NCBI GenBank assembly: GCA_946536315.1
Contig: CAMNEH010000012.1
Coordinates: forward strand, 1 to 41,975
Direction of reading: 5' to 3'
Length of the DNA: 41,975 nt
Source: an uncultured Clostridia bacterium
Lineage (GTDB): Bacteria > Bacillota > Clostridia > Christensenellales > Aristaeellaceae
The translations under genes were made by a program, and so were the position numbers. A model generated the notes under the pieces. The model worked only from the letters and a program-made list of their open reading frames with translations, did not search any database and was not told the DNA's origin. Positions within the stretch are counted from its first letter, which is position 1; the number at the start of each line of letters is the position of its first letter. Shown piece by piece: positions 7,530 through 15,455 of the stretch.

Positions 7530-9920
7530 TCAGCGGCGCAGCCGCCGGATCAGGCGGCTCGCCCTGTCTTTCAGTCGATGCGCGCGCGGCGCCTCTGCCG
7601 CGGGCGGCGGCGCGTCCGGGGCCGCGTTCAGCGACTGGAGCTGCTTCTGCAGCGCGGCCACCTCCTGCTTCAGCCTGTAGATGTCCCGGTCGTGCTCGAT
7701 CGTTTTCCACAGCGCCATTTCTTTGACGGTGACTTCCTCCTTACGGCCGTTCAGCGCGCTCTCCAGCCAGGCCCTGCTCCGCGCGATTTCCGGCCCGAGC
7801 CGCGCGTGGACCGCAGCAAAGTCGATGGTCGGGAGCGCGGCGAGCTTTTCCGTAAACTCGTCCAGGCTGGTCACCAGGCGTTCCCTTAGCCCGGTGATAT
7901 CGGCGATCGTCTCGAAACGCGCGCTGCCGCGGAAATCGTTGATAAAGGCGAAGACCTGCTTGCGGAAAAGAATGGAAAAACAGAACCCGTGGAAGGAGTC
8001 CGTCAGCACGTAGGCCGCGTGGCTGAGCCAGTACAGCCAGTCCGGAATGCTCGGGCTGATCACCACCTCGCCGACCCGCTTCAGGGTCTCAAGCTTCTCC
8101 GCCTTCTCGTCCTCTTCCCCGATCGCGTCCGTCAGTACCTTCAGCGGCAGGCCGGTCCGCTGGGACAGGCACAGCATCGCGTCGACCTGCCCGGCGGTCG
8201 GGTCCAGCATATACACGAAGATGTACTCGCCCTCCGCCTTCGCTTTGGCCAGCGAGAGTACCTCCTGCCAGGCGCCATCGCCGCACAGAAAGACCGGGTC
8301 CAGCACCTGCGTGGCCTCCGCGCCGTAGGCCTTGCAGAGGTCCACGCCGGACTTTTCGCGTACGGAGATATGGTCGAACCGGCTCATGAGGTAGCCGATG
8401 CGCAGGCGCTCGCTGCGGTCACATTCCGACCAGTCCGTGCCGTAGGACGTGGCGTAGGCGATCTTTTTGCGGTCCGCGTTTACGAAGTCCAGGTAATAGA
8501 ACATGTCGCCATAGCCATAGATGCAGCGCCAGCACCACAACTGGTCCGAGCCGAGCAGGAACGTATCGCAGCACGAATTGTACTGATCCGGGAACCGTTC
8601 GCCCCGCGTCAGCACCGGATGGTAGACCTGCCTGGCGAACCGCATGCCGCTGCTGTCCGCGTCCGAGCCGTCCATGCCCGGATGCGGGATCATCAGCACG
8701 CTTTTCCCCAGCTGCCGGACTGTGCGGTTGAGCGCGAACGCGGTCAGCGCGCTGCCGTAATTCATGCTGTTCCACCAGCCGATGATGCCCACGTCGTACC
8801 CGCAGCGCATGGTCTTGGCATACGCGCTGTGGAAGCCCTCCTCCGTGAGCAGGGTGAAAAACAGGTCCCTGTTCCGGTGCCGCTGGGGCGGGGTGAGCAG
8901 GCGGCCGTTGCGCGTCCGCGCGACGGGCACGATGCGCTCGGCCGGCACCGCCTTCAGCAGGGAAAACTGCGGGCGCACCCGGTCGATCAGCTCGCGGCCC
9001 TTGTCGGTGTTGATAAACAGCAGCCCCGTGCCGCGCTGATCGTCCAGCTTCGCCTCGATGTCGCCGACGCCCCAGAAATCGCCCAGCGTGAGGTCCCCGA
9101 CGCGGTCCATGGACGCATACGGGCAATGAAAGCAGCTCTCCCGCGTGCTCAGCCCTTTCAGGAACGCGTCAAAATAGGGGTCGTTCCGGCAGTCGTCCCG
9201 GTATACCCGGCCGTCGCCCAGGAACACGGAAGTGGCGCTGCCCCAGCCCCAGTAGGCCTTTTCCCGGAAATCCACGCGCTCGATCGGCGCGCCCTGCGCG
9301 ACCTCCGTCAGGAAGCGGCGGTAGGCCAGCGGCGACGGCGTGCCGTGACAGACGATGTCCACCGTGATCAGGGTGGGATAATCCCTGCCCAGCGCGCCGT
9401 ACAGCCCGGCGATCTGGCACGGGCAGCCGGAATACAGCACCCACTCGCCCTTGTCCAGCCAGGCGCGGGCCTCGGCGTAGGTATGGCCCGTATCGCTCTG
9501 CACATATTTGCTGCCGCGCATGCGGCTGAGCCCGTCCGCCGTGTCGGTCCAGACGTGCGACACGCCCAGCCAGTCCTCGCGGTAGGCCGCGCCGCAGACG
9601 TGCCCGCCCTGGCTGAGGACCTGCGACGCGAGCACGGTGAACGCGCCGCCGGAGGAGCTGACGCGCCGGACCTCATCCTTCGCCCAGACGGCGTAGGTCG
9701 GCGGGGCGGCGTGCAGCGGGGCGGGATGCGCCACCGGGCACGCGCGTTCGCACTTTCCGCAGCCGACGCAGCGCGCGCTGTCGATTTCGGGCTGCAGGAA
9801 CCCTTCCGCGTTTTCGGCCATGCGGATCGCGCCGGCGGAACACACGCTGAAGCACGCGCCGCAGCCCGTGCAGCGGTCGCGGGGGATCTGTTCAATTGTC
9901 TTTTTCTCGGTCAGCTTCAT
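7530..9920 (-). CDS. ferredoxin-FrhB-polysaccharide pyruvyl transferase fusion (796 aa)
   Basis: Three domains are visible. A 2x[4Fe-4S] ferredoxin has C17/C20/C23/C27 and C51/C54/C57/C61. A coenzyme F420 hydrogenase/dehydrogenase beta-subunit (FrhB) domain, about 75-370, has VSSSGGAFTVLA, GSKYVQSD and SGCPCQIAGL. A polysaccharide pyruvyl transferase domain, about 375-715, starts YDVGIIGWWNSMNYGSALT and retains GSDQLW and TDSFHG. The C-terminus is a predicted coiled coil (KTIEHDRDIYRLKQEVAALQ), a Pro/Ala linker and an Arg-rich tail (RLKDRASRLIRRLRR). The expected role is ketal-pyruvyl transfer from phosphoenolpyruvate to a glycan sugar, linked to a flavin/Fe-S redox step whose substrate is unknown. 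The start at 9920 has GGAG upstream and overlaps the preceding paralogue by 29 bp. Confidence 0.88.
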   Translation of the reverse strand: MKLTEKKTIEQIPRDRCTGCGACFSVCSAGAIRMAENAEGFLQPEIDSARCVGCGKCERACPVAHPAPLHAAPPTYAVWAKDEVRRVSSSGGAFTVLASQVLSQGGHVCGAAYREDWLGVSHVWTDTADGLSRMRGSKYVQSDTGHTYAEARAWLDKGEWVLYSGCPCQIAGLYGALGRDYPTLITVDIVCHGTPSPLAYRRFLTEVAQGAPIERVDFREKAYWGWGSATSVFLGDGRVYRDDCRNDPYFDAFLKGLSTRESCFHCPYASMDRVGDLTLGDFWGVGDIEAKLDDQRGTGLLFINTDKGRELIDRVRPQFSLLKAVPAERIVPVARTRNGRLLTPPQRHRNRDLFFTLLTEEGFHSAYAKTMRCGYDVGIIGWWNSMNYGSALTAFALNRTVRQLGKSVLMIPHPGMDGSDADSSGMRFARQVYHPVLTRGERFPDQYNSCCDTFLLGSDQLWCWRCIYGYGDMFYYLDFVNADRKKIAYATSYGTDWSECDRSERLRIGYLMSRFDHISVREKSGVDLCKAYGAEATQVLDPVFLCGDGAWQEVLSLAKAKAEGEYIFVYMLDPTAGQVDAMLCLSQRTGLPLKVLTDAIGEEDEKAEKLETLKRVGEVVISPSIPDWLYWLSHAAYVLTDSFHGFCFSILFRKQVFAFINDFRGSARFETIADITGLRERLVTSLDEFTEKLAALPTIDFAAVHARLGPEIARSRAWLESALNGRKEEVTVKEMALWKTIEHDRDIYRLKQEVAALQKQLQSLNAAPDAPPPAAEAPRAHRLKDRASRLIRRLRR

Positions 9921-12309
9921 GGTTCATTCTCCATCGTTTCAGGATGCCGGACAAAACGCGCCGTGCCGGCGCGGGCACCAACCGGCGCAGCCGCGGAAAT
10001 CTGGGCGGGGGCGGCGCCGGTTCCGGGGGCGGTTCGGGCGGCGCGGGAGGCCCTGTGACCTTCCGCTGGTCCGCGGCCGCCCGTGTCAGCGGCGTATCCC
10101 CGTGCGGCGCGGCCGGCGCGGCCGGTGCGGCCGGTGCGACCGGTGCGACCGGTGCGGCGAGCGCCTCCCGCAGCCATTCCTCCGCCCGCGCGCGCATGGC
10201 GGCCAGGCGCGCGTCTGTCTCCCGCGCGTCAAACGCGTCCAGCAGCCCGGCGCGCTGCAGCAGCTCGGCGGACGACCGGATCAGCCGATCCGTCAGCCCG
10301 AGGGCTTCAGCCGCCGCCATGAACGGCGCCTCGCCGCGCCGGCCGCCGGTATACGCCGCATAGGGCCGGTGATACAGGATGCAGAGGCAGACGCTGTCGG
10401 GGGAATCCGTCAATACGGCGTCCGCGTGCCGGATCACATCCACATACTCCGCCACCGTCAGCCGCGGCAGCACCGTGCCGGTATGCCAGCGCGCGGCGCT
10501 TTGCGCGCGCTCCCTCAGACCGAACACGGTCAGGATGTCCAGCTGCTTCCGTTCAGCGGCTGCGCGCGCCATGGCTTCCAGCTCCGGATCCGGGTCCAGC
10601 ACGCTGCACAGCAGGTAATGCGCGGGGCGCGCGGCCTGTAAGCCGTCCGTGAGCCGGTCATAGGCCTCCCGGCCGCATACGAGCAGCGGGTCCGGCAGGA
10701 CCTGCGCCTCCACGCCGAACCGCGCCCGACAGAGGTCCGCGTCGGCGGCGCTCCGCACGCTCACCGCGTCGAACCGGCGCACCAGGTCGCGCGCCGTGTC
10801 GTCCAGGCCGGCGTCGTCCCGGCGCAGCGTGGTGGAAAAGGCGATTTTTTTCTTGTCCGCGTCCACAAAGTCCAGGAAGAAGGTATACCTGAGCAGGTTC
10901 AGGTACGCGCCGGTCCACAGCAGGTCCGGCCCCGTCAGAAAGCTGTCGCAGAGCGAATTATACCCGGACATGCACCGGAATACGCGGGGCGGCGCGACCT
11001 GGAACCATTTCTGCTGAAACCGGATGATCTCCTGCGTTTCCGGCTCCCAGGGCGTGCCGTCGGGCTTGGCCGGCGGGATCAGCAGGACCTGACGGCCCAT
11101 GCGCTCCAGCGTGGCGCAGACGGCGTAATAGCTCAGCGCGCTGCTGTAGCTGTTGGCAAACCACCAGCCCACGACGCCGACGTCGAACCGCTCGCCCAGG
11201 CCGTAGCTCAGCGCCGCGTGATAGCCCATCTCGGGCAGGTGCGAAAAGAAATACCTGCGCGACCGGTGCAGACGGGACGGCCGATTCAGCTGGGGATTAT
11301 ATGGACGCAGGGCCTCCAGATCGACCTCCGCGCACAGGCGCATGCGCCGACTGAGGCGCGGCCACAGCGCCTGCGCCTTCGGCGAGTTCACCAGCACCAG
11401 CGACGTGCCGAGGCGGTCGTCGTACTTCGGGTTGACGCGGTGCACCTGCCAGCAGTCGCCCAGGGTAAAGTCCGCGATGCGCTCCGCCCGCGCATAGGGG
11501 CACTGGGCGCAGCACAGCCGGGTGGTCACGCCGCCCAGGAACCCCTTGTACCACTCGCCCTCGTTCCACGCCTGCTGCTTGACGGTGCCGTCCCGGAATT
11601 CCATGACCGTGGGGGTGGACCAGCCGTACGCCCGCTTGTCGCGGAAGTCCAGGCGCGCGATCTCCCGACCCTCCGCGTATTCGGTCACAAAGGCCCGGAA
11701 CGCGGTCTGGGAATTCGCGCCGTGGCAGATCACGTCGGCGGTGATCAGGCGGTCGCGGTCACCGCCCAGGTACCGGTACAGCCCGGCGATCTGGCACGGG
11801 CAGCCGGTATACAGCACCGTCCGGCCCGCGTCCAGGGTTTGCTTCGCCTGCCGGTAGGTGAGGCCGGTGTCGCTCTGCACATATTTGGATCCGCGCAGCG
11901 GCGCGAGCGCCCGTTCCGATTCCGCCCAGTCGTGATACACGGCCAGAAAATCGCCCGTGTACCTCGCGCCGCAGACGGCGCCGCCCTCCGCAAACGCGTG
12001 CCGCGCGAGCACAGAAAACATCCCTCCGGAGGAGCTGATCCGCCGGGTCCTTTTATCCGCCCAGACGGCGTAGCTCTTCGGGATCGGGTAAGTCGTCAGC
12101 GGATGCTCCGCGGGGCAGACGGCCAGGCACGCGCCGCAGCGCACACACGTATCCGCGTCGACCGCGGGATACGGGAACCCCTCCCCGTCCAGCGCCATGC
12201 GGATGGCCTGCGCGGGGCAGCGGTTCAGGCACGCGCCGCAGCCCGTGCAGCGGTCATGCGGCACGCGCAGAACCGTATTGTTCAGTATGTCGGTCGGCTG
12301 TGCGATCAT
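9892..12309 (-). CDS. ferredoxin-FrhB-pyruvyl transferase fusion, divergent paralogue (805 aa)
   Basis: Same layout as its downstream neighbour. Ferredoxin cysteines are C21/C24/C27/C31 and C55/C58/C61/C65. The FrhB domain (about 78-365) has ISSSGGMFSVLA and TGCPCQIAGL (168-177). The pyruvyl-transferase-like domain is about 375-715. In that last domain the usual GSDQLW is GPDLLW (460-465) and the usual TDS-F/H-HG is TDSPDSV (634-640), so a conserved histidine is missing and catalysis may be lost. Residues 716-805 are an Ala/Pro/Val repeat, a proline-rich stretch and a basic helix. The ATG at 12309 overlaps the uvrC stop by ATGA; the frame is open upstream to 12762, but that part lies inside uvrC and lacks similarity. 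Its 3' end overlaps the next gene by 29 bp. Confidence 0.86.
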   Translation of the reverse strand: MIAQPTDILNNTVLRVPHDRCTGCGACLNRCPAQAIRMALDGEGFPYPAVDADTCVRCGACLAVCPAEHPLTTYPIPKSYAVWADKRTRRISSSGGMFSVLARHAFAEGGAVCGARYTGDFLAVYHDWAESERALAPLRGSKYVQSDTGLTYRQAKQTLDAGRTVLYTGCPCQIAGLYRYLGGDRDRLITADVICHGANSQTAFRAFVTEYAEGREIARLDFRDKRAYGWSTPTVMEFRDGTVKQQAWNEGEWYKGFLGGVTTRLCCAQCPYARAERIADFTLGDCWQVHRVNPKYDDRLGTSLVLVNSPKAQALWPRLSRRMRLCAEVDLEALRPYNPQLNRPSRLHRSRRYFFSHLPEMGYHAALSYGLGERFDVGVVGWWFANSYSSALSYYAVCATLERMGRQVLLIPPAKPDGTPWEPETQEIIRFQQKWFQVAPPRVFRCMSGYNSLCDSFLTGPDLLWTGAYLNLLRYTFFLDFVDADKKKIAFSTTLRRDDAGLDDTARDLVRRFDAVSVRSAADADLCRARFGVEAQVLPDPLLVCGREAYDRLTDGLQAARPAHYLLCSVLDPDPELEAMARAAAERKQLDILTVFGLRERAQSAARWHTGTVLPRLTVAEYVDVIRHADAVLTDSPDSVCLCILYHRPYAAYTGGRRGEAPFMAAAEALGLTDRLIRSSAELLQRAGLLDAFDARETDARLAAMRARAEEWLREALAAPVAPVAPAAPAAPAAPHGDTPLTRAAADQRKVTGPPAPPEPPPEPAPPPPRFPRLRRLVPAPARRVLSGILKRWRMNHEADREKDN
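10106..10159 (-). repeat. 9-bp tandem repeat coding an Ala-Pro-Val linker
   Basis: About six imperfect copies of a 9-bp unit (on the minus strand GCACCGGTC or GCACCGGCC) encode the [14 protein letters not shown] linker after the pyruvyl-transferase domain. Thirty bases (10127-10156) are identical to the copA linker at 5272-5301. Confidence 0.8.
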
Positions 12310-14144
12310 ACGCTCTGGTCCTGCGATATCGGGGGATGCAGCCAGGCGTAGACCGCCCCGGCGGCCGGCGCGGTCATGCCGGGCACTTCGGCCAGCTCCT
12401 CCTGCGTCGCCTCGCGCAGCGCCTTCAGGCTGCCGAAGTGCGTGAGCATGGCCCGGCGTCGGGCGGGGCCGATGCCGGGAATATCCTCCAGCTGGCTGTG
12501 CACGCTCGCCTTGCCGCGCAGGCCGGTGTGGAAGGTAATGGCGAAGCGGTGGCTCTCGTCGCGCACCCGCTGGATCAGGTGCAGCGCGGGGCTCTTGCGG
12601 TCCAGCAGGATCGGCTCCTCGCGGTCGGGCAGGAAGATTTCCTCCATGCGCTTCGCCAGCCCGAACATGGGCACGTCCGCGCCGGTCGCGAGCATGGCTG
12701 TCCGCGCGAAGCGCAGCTGCTCCGGGCCGCCGTCGATCAGCACCAGGTCCGGCATCGGCCATTTTTCCTGCGGGTCGTCGCTCATCGCGCGGCGGAACCG
12801 GCGGCCGAGCACCTCGTTCATGGACGCGAAGTCGTTCGCGCCCTCGACCGTCTTGATGCGGTAGTGCCGGTATTCCTTTTTCGCGGGCTCGCCGTCGATG
12901 AAGACGACCATGCTCGCGACTGACAGCACGCCCTGCGTATTGGAAATGTCATAGCCCTCGATGCGGCGCGGCACGGTGCGCATGCCCAGGGCGCGGCCCA
13001 GCGCCTCGCACGCGCCGACGGTGCGCTGGCGGCGGATTTCCGCCTGCTGGTTGCGCTTGAACAGCGCGTCGGCGGCGTTCTTCTTGGCGAGCAGAATCAG
13101 CGCGCGCTTTTCCCCGCGCTGCGGCGCGGCCAGGGCGCAGGCCGCCTGGCGGCGCTCGCGCAGGTATTCGTTCAGGACGTCGGCGTCCTCCGGCAGGTTT
13201 TCGCATAGCACCTCCCGCGCCGGCTTCCGCCCGTCGTAATACTGCAGCAAAAACGCGCTCAGCACCTCCTCCGGCGCGTCTGCGCCGGCGCCCTCGAGGG
13301 TATAGGTTTCGCTGCCGACCATCTTCCCGGCGCGGAAGAGCAGCACCGCCACCATGGCGTCCAGGTCGTCGCGGTCCAGCGCGATCACGTCGCGGTCCAG
13401 CGCCTCGGTGCTGTTCACCTGCTGGCGCTCGCGAAGGCCGTCGATATCCGCGATCCGGTCGCGCAGCTGCGCGGCGCGCTCGAATTCGAGCTTCTGCGAA
13501 GCCGCCTTCATTTCAGCGGTCAGCTCGTCGCGCACCGCCTGGTAATCGCCGTTCAGGAAACTCAGGGCGCGCATCACCTGCAGGCGGTATTCCTCCTGCG
13601 TGCATTTCCCCGCGCACGGCGCCAGGCACGCGCCGATTTCATAGTTCACGCAGGGGCGGCCGGGGGTTTTCCGCGGCAGCTCCTGGCGGCAGGTGCGCAG
13701 CTGAAAGGTTTTCCTGATCAGCTCCAGCACATCCCTGACGGCGCTCGCGCCGATATAGGGGCCGAAGTACCTGGCCTTGTCCTTTTCGGCGCGGCGGGCC
13801 AGCGTGGCGCGCGGATACGGGTTCTGCACGTCGACCCGGATATAGGGGTAGCCCTTGTCATCCTTGAGCAGGATGTTGTAAAACGGCCGGTGCAGCTTGA
13901 TCAGGTTGCATTCCAGCAGCAGCGCTTCGAGGTTCGTGCGCGCGAGGACGATGTCAAAATCGTCCACCCGGCGCACCATCGCCGACACCTTCGGCGTATG
14001 ATAGGTGTTCTGGAAATAGCTGCGCACCCGGTTTTTCAGGTTGACCGCTTTGCCCACGTAAATGATCTGCCCGCGCTCCTTCATCAGGTAGCAGCCCGGG
14101 CTGTCGGGCAGGTTTTTAATTTTCAGCTGCAGGGTGTCGTTCAT
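12306..14144 (-). CDS. uvrC: excinuclease ABC subunit C
   Basis: 612-residue UvrC, the nuclease subunit of nucleotide excision repair that makes the 3' and 5' incisions with UvrB. The GIY-YIG domain is N-terminal (SPGCYLMKERGQIIYVGKA, about 14-90). The Cys cluster linker (CxxxP...C) lies around 150-175, the UVR UvrB-interaction domain around 195-235, the RNase H-like endonuclease in the middle (GYDISNTQG, LVLIDGG, DESHRFAI), and the helix-hairpin-helix at the end (LEDIPGIGPARRRAML). Length is normal for the family. The ATG at 14144 overlaps the DUF1292 stop (ATGA) and its own stop overlaps the next start (ATGA), so it is locked into the operon. Finding uvrC inside an apparent glycan-modification operon is unusual. 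Confidence 0.97.
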   Translation of the reverse strand: MNDTLQLKIKNLPDSPGCYLMKERGQIIYVGKAVNLKNRVRSYFQNTYHTPKVSAMVRRVDDFDIVLARTNLEALLLECNLIKLHRPFYNILLKDDKGYPYIRVDVQNPYPRATLARRAEKDKARYFGPYIGASAVRDVLELIRKTFQLRTCRQELPRKTPGRPCVNYEIGACLAPCAGKCTQEEYRLQVMRALSFLNGDYQAVRDELTAEMKAASQKLEFERAAQLRDRIADIDGLRERQQVNSTEALDRDVIALDRDDLDAMVAVLLFRAGKMVGSETYTLEGAGADAPEEVLSAFLLQYYDGRKPAREVLCENLPEDADVLNEYLRERRQAACALAAPQRGEKRALILLAKKNAADALFKRNQQAEIRRQRTVGACEALGRALGMRTVPRRIEGYDISNTQGVLSVASMVVFIDGEPAKKEYRHYRIKTVEGANDFASMNEVLGRRFRRAMSDDPQEKWPMPDLVLIDGGPEQLRFARTAMLATGADVPMFGLAKRMEEIFLPDREEPILLDRKSPALHLIQRVRDESHRFAITFHTGLRGKASVHSQLEDIPGIGPARRRAMLTHFGSLKALREATQEELAEVPGMTAPAAGAVYAWLHPPISQDQSV

Positions 14145-14428
14145 GCCTCGTCGTCGTCATCCGGGCTGTCCAGCACGGTTTCCGCCGCGCGGATCAGCCG
14201 CTCCTCCAGCGCCTCGTCGTCGATGGGGGTGAACTCCTCCATTTCCTCGTCGTCCTCCACCGGCGTCACGCGCATCACGTACCGGTCCGGGTCGGCCTGT
14301 CCGCCGTCCAGGTCGCTGGTCAGGATGACGAATTCCTCGCCGTTATAGTAAAAATACCGCTCCACCCTGAGCGACAGCGTGCCGCCGTCCTCCGATTCCA
14401 GGGTCACAATATCCAGCTCTTCGTCCAT
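14141..14428 (-). CDS. DUF1292 family protein
   Basis: 95-residue, strongly acidic protein of the DUF1292 (YrzB-like) family: it begins with the typical MDEELDIVTLESEDGG and has the YYNGEEFVILTS core followed by an acidic tail ending DDDDEA. Members are common in Firmicutes; the function is unknown. The start at 14428 uses GGAGG that is made by the last two glycine codons of the GH88/105-like gene; only 4 nt separate the two genes. The 3' end overlaps uvrC. Confidence 0.9.
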   Translation of the reverse strand: MDEELDIVTLESEDGGTLSLRVERYFYYNGEEFVILTSDLDGGQADPDRYVMRVTPVEDDEEMEEFTPIDDEALEERLIRAAETVLDSPDDDDEA

Positions 14429-14432
14429 CAGT

Positions 14433-15326
14433 TTAACCTCCGATTGGTAGTTCAGCGGCGCGGACCTCGCTCCACGCCATCAGGAAAGCGGCGCCGCCGT
14501 CCGCGTCCGGGGCGAACCCGCGGCGCAGGAGGCTGCCGAAGGCCTTCAGCCCGGGCGTCAGATCGCGCTCAGGGTTGAGCAGACCCAGGCGCACGCCCTT
14601 CAGCAGCGCGGTAGCGATCATCGCGCTGGCCGGCGCGTCGAGCGGCGCGTCCGGGCGGTCGAGCGTCTGCCGGAACAGGCCGGTGGCTTCGTCCGCGTAC
14701 GGCAGCGCGCCGCGGACGGCCTCCAGAAACTGGTCCATCAGGACGCGCCGGTGCTCGTACAGCTGCTCGGACATCTGGCCGACGCAGTCCGCCAGCGCCA
14801 TCAGGACCCAGCCGGTCGCCTGCGCCGGGAAGCCGGATGCCCCGCGGTACAGGCGGCGGTCCTCGTCAAACAGCGCGGCGCGCGCGCCGATGAACTGCCG
14901 GGCGATGTCCGCGGTCTCCAGCCCGGCGAGGAAGCGCCGGTCATACTCCGCGAGGAAGGGCAGCGCCATGTACAGCGCATCCGGCCGGCACACGATGCTT
15001 CCGCCTCGCCGCGCCTCAGCGTGCAGGGCGTCCGCCGCGATGCGGTAACGCCCGTCGCCCGTCTCGTCCAGGGCGAAGAACAGCGCCTTGCCGCAGTGAA
15101 GCGCGGCGGGCAGGTCCCCGTCCGTCCGAAGCTCCGGCATCGTACCGTCTTCCCGCACGCGCCGGGCGAGGCCGTCGAGCACCCACTGCAGGTCGCCGGG
15201 GTCGCCGGCGGCGCGGTACAGGTCGCAGAACGCCTTGAGCGCGTCCCCGCCCGCCGCGCTCCAGCCCTCTGAGAGCGCCGCGCGCCGCCCTCTGTATTGA
15301 TTTGCGAACGTCCTAAGCTGGTCCAA
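14433..15326 (-). CDS. GH88/GH105-like alpha/alpha-barrel protein
   Basis: 297-residue, all-alpha protein. The segments CRPDALYMALPFLAEYD and FPAQATGWVLMALADC resemble the unsaturated rhamnogalacturonyl/glucuronyl hydrolases of GH88 and GH105. Family members hydrate and cleave unsaturated uronic acids at the end of oligosaccharides. The usual W-x-R-G-N-G-W element is here reduced to QATGW and the protein is about 70 residues shorter than YteR-type enzymes, so activity is uncertain; it could be a terpenoid-cyclase-like or degenerate barrel. The start is a TTG at 15326 with GGGAGGTGG about 10 nt upstream. First gene of the seven-gene operon. Confidence 0.68.
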   Translation of the reverse strand: MDQLRTFANQYRGRRAALSEGWSAAGGDALKAFCDLYRAAGDPGDLQWVLDGLARRVREDGTMPELRTDGDLPAALHCGKALFFALDETGDGRYRIAADALHAEARRGGSIVCRPDALYMALPFLAEYDRRFLAGLETADIARQFIGARAALFDEDRRLYRGASGFPAQATGWVLMALADCVGQMSEQLYEHRRVLMDQFLEAVRGALPYADEATGLFRQTLDRPDAPLDAPASAMIATALLKGVRLGLLNPERDLTPGLKAFGSLLRRGFAPDADGGAAFLMAWSEVRAAELPIGG

Positions 15327-15370
15327 TCCAAGCCCACCTCCCGCTGAAATGCCGTGTCGACTGATACAGC

Positions 15371-15400
15371 ATTATATCATATGCAAAGGAAGGAAGACAA
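15371..15400 (-). promoter_or_regulatory. sigma-A-type promoter of the GH-DUF1292-uvrC operon
   Basis: TATAAT at 15376-15371 and TTGTCT at 15400-15395 with an 18-nt spacer. It lies about 45 nt before the TTG start of the first gene. No other promoter of similar quality was seen within the operon. Confidence 0.7.
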
Positions 15401-15455
15401 CACTTCCGCGCACAAAAACGCTGTTCTGTCATATGTCCGGCATCCGGCGGCGATA

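Noticed and set aside
12310-12762. Upstream extension of the 805-residue frame to 12762
   Set aside because: This part lies inside uvrC in another frame and is not similar to anything; the ATG at 12309 with the ATGA overlap is the natural start.
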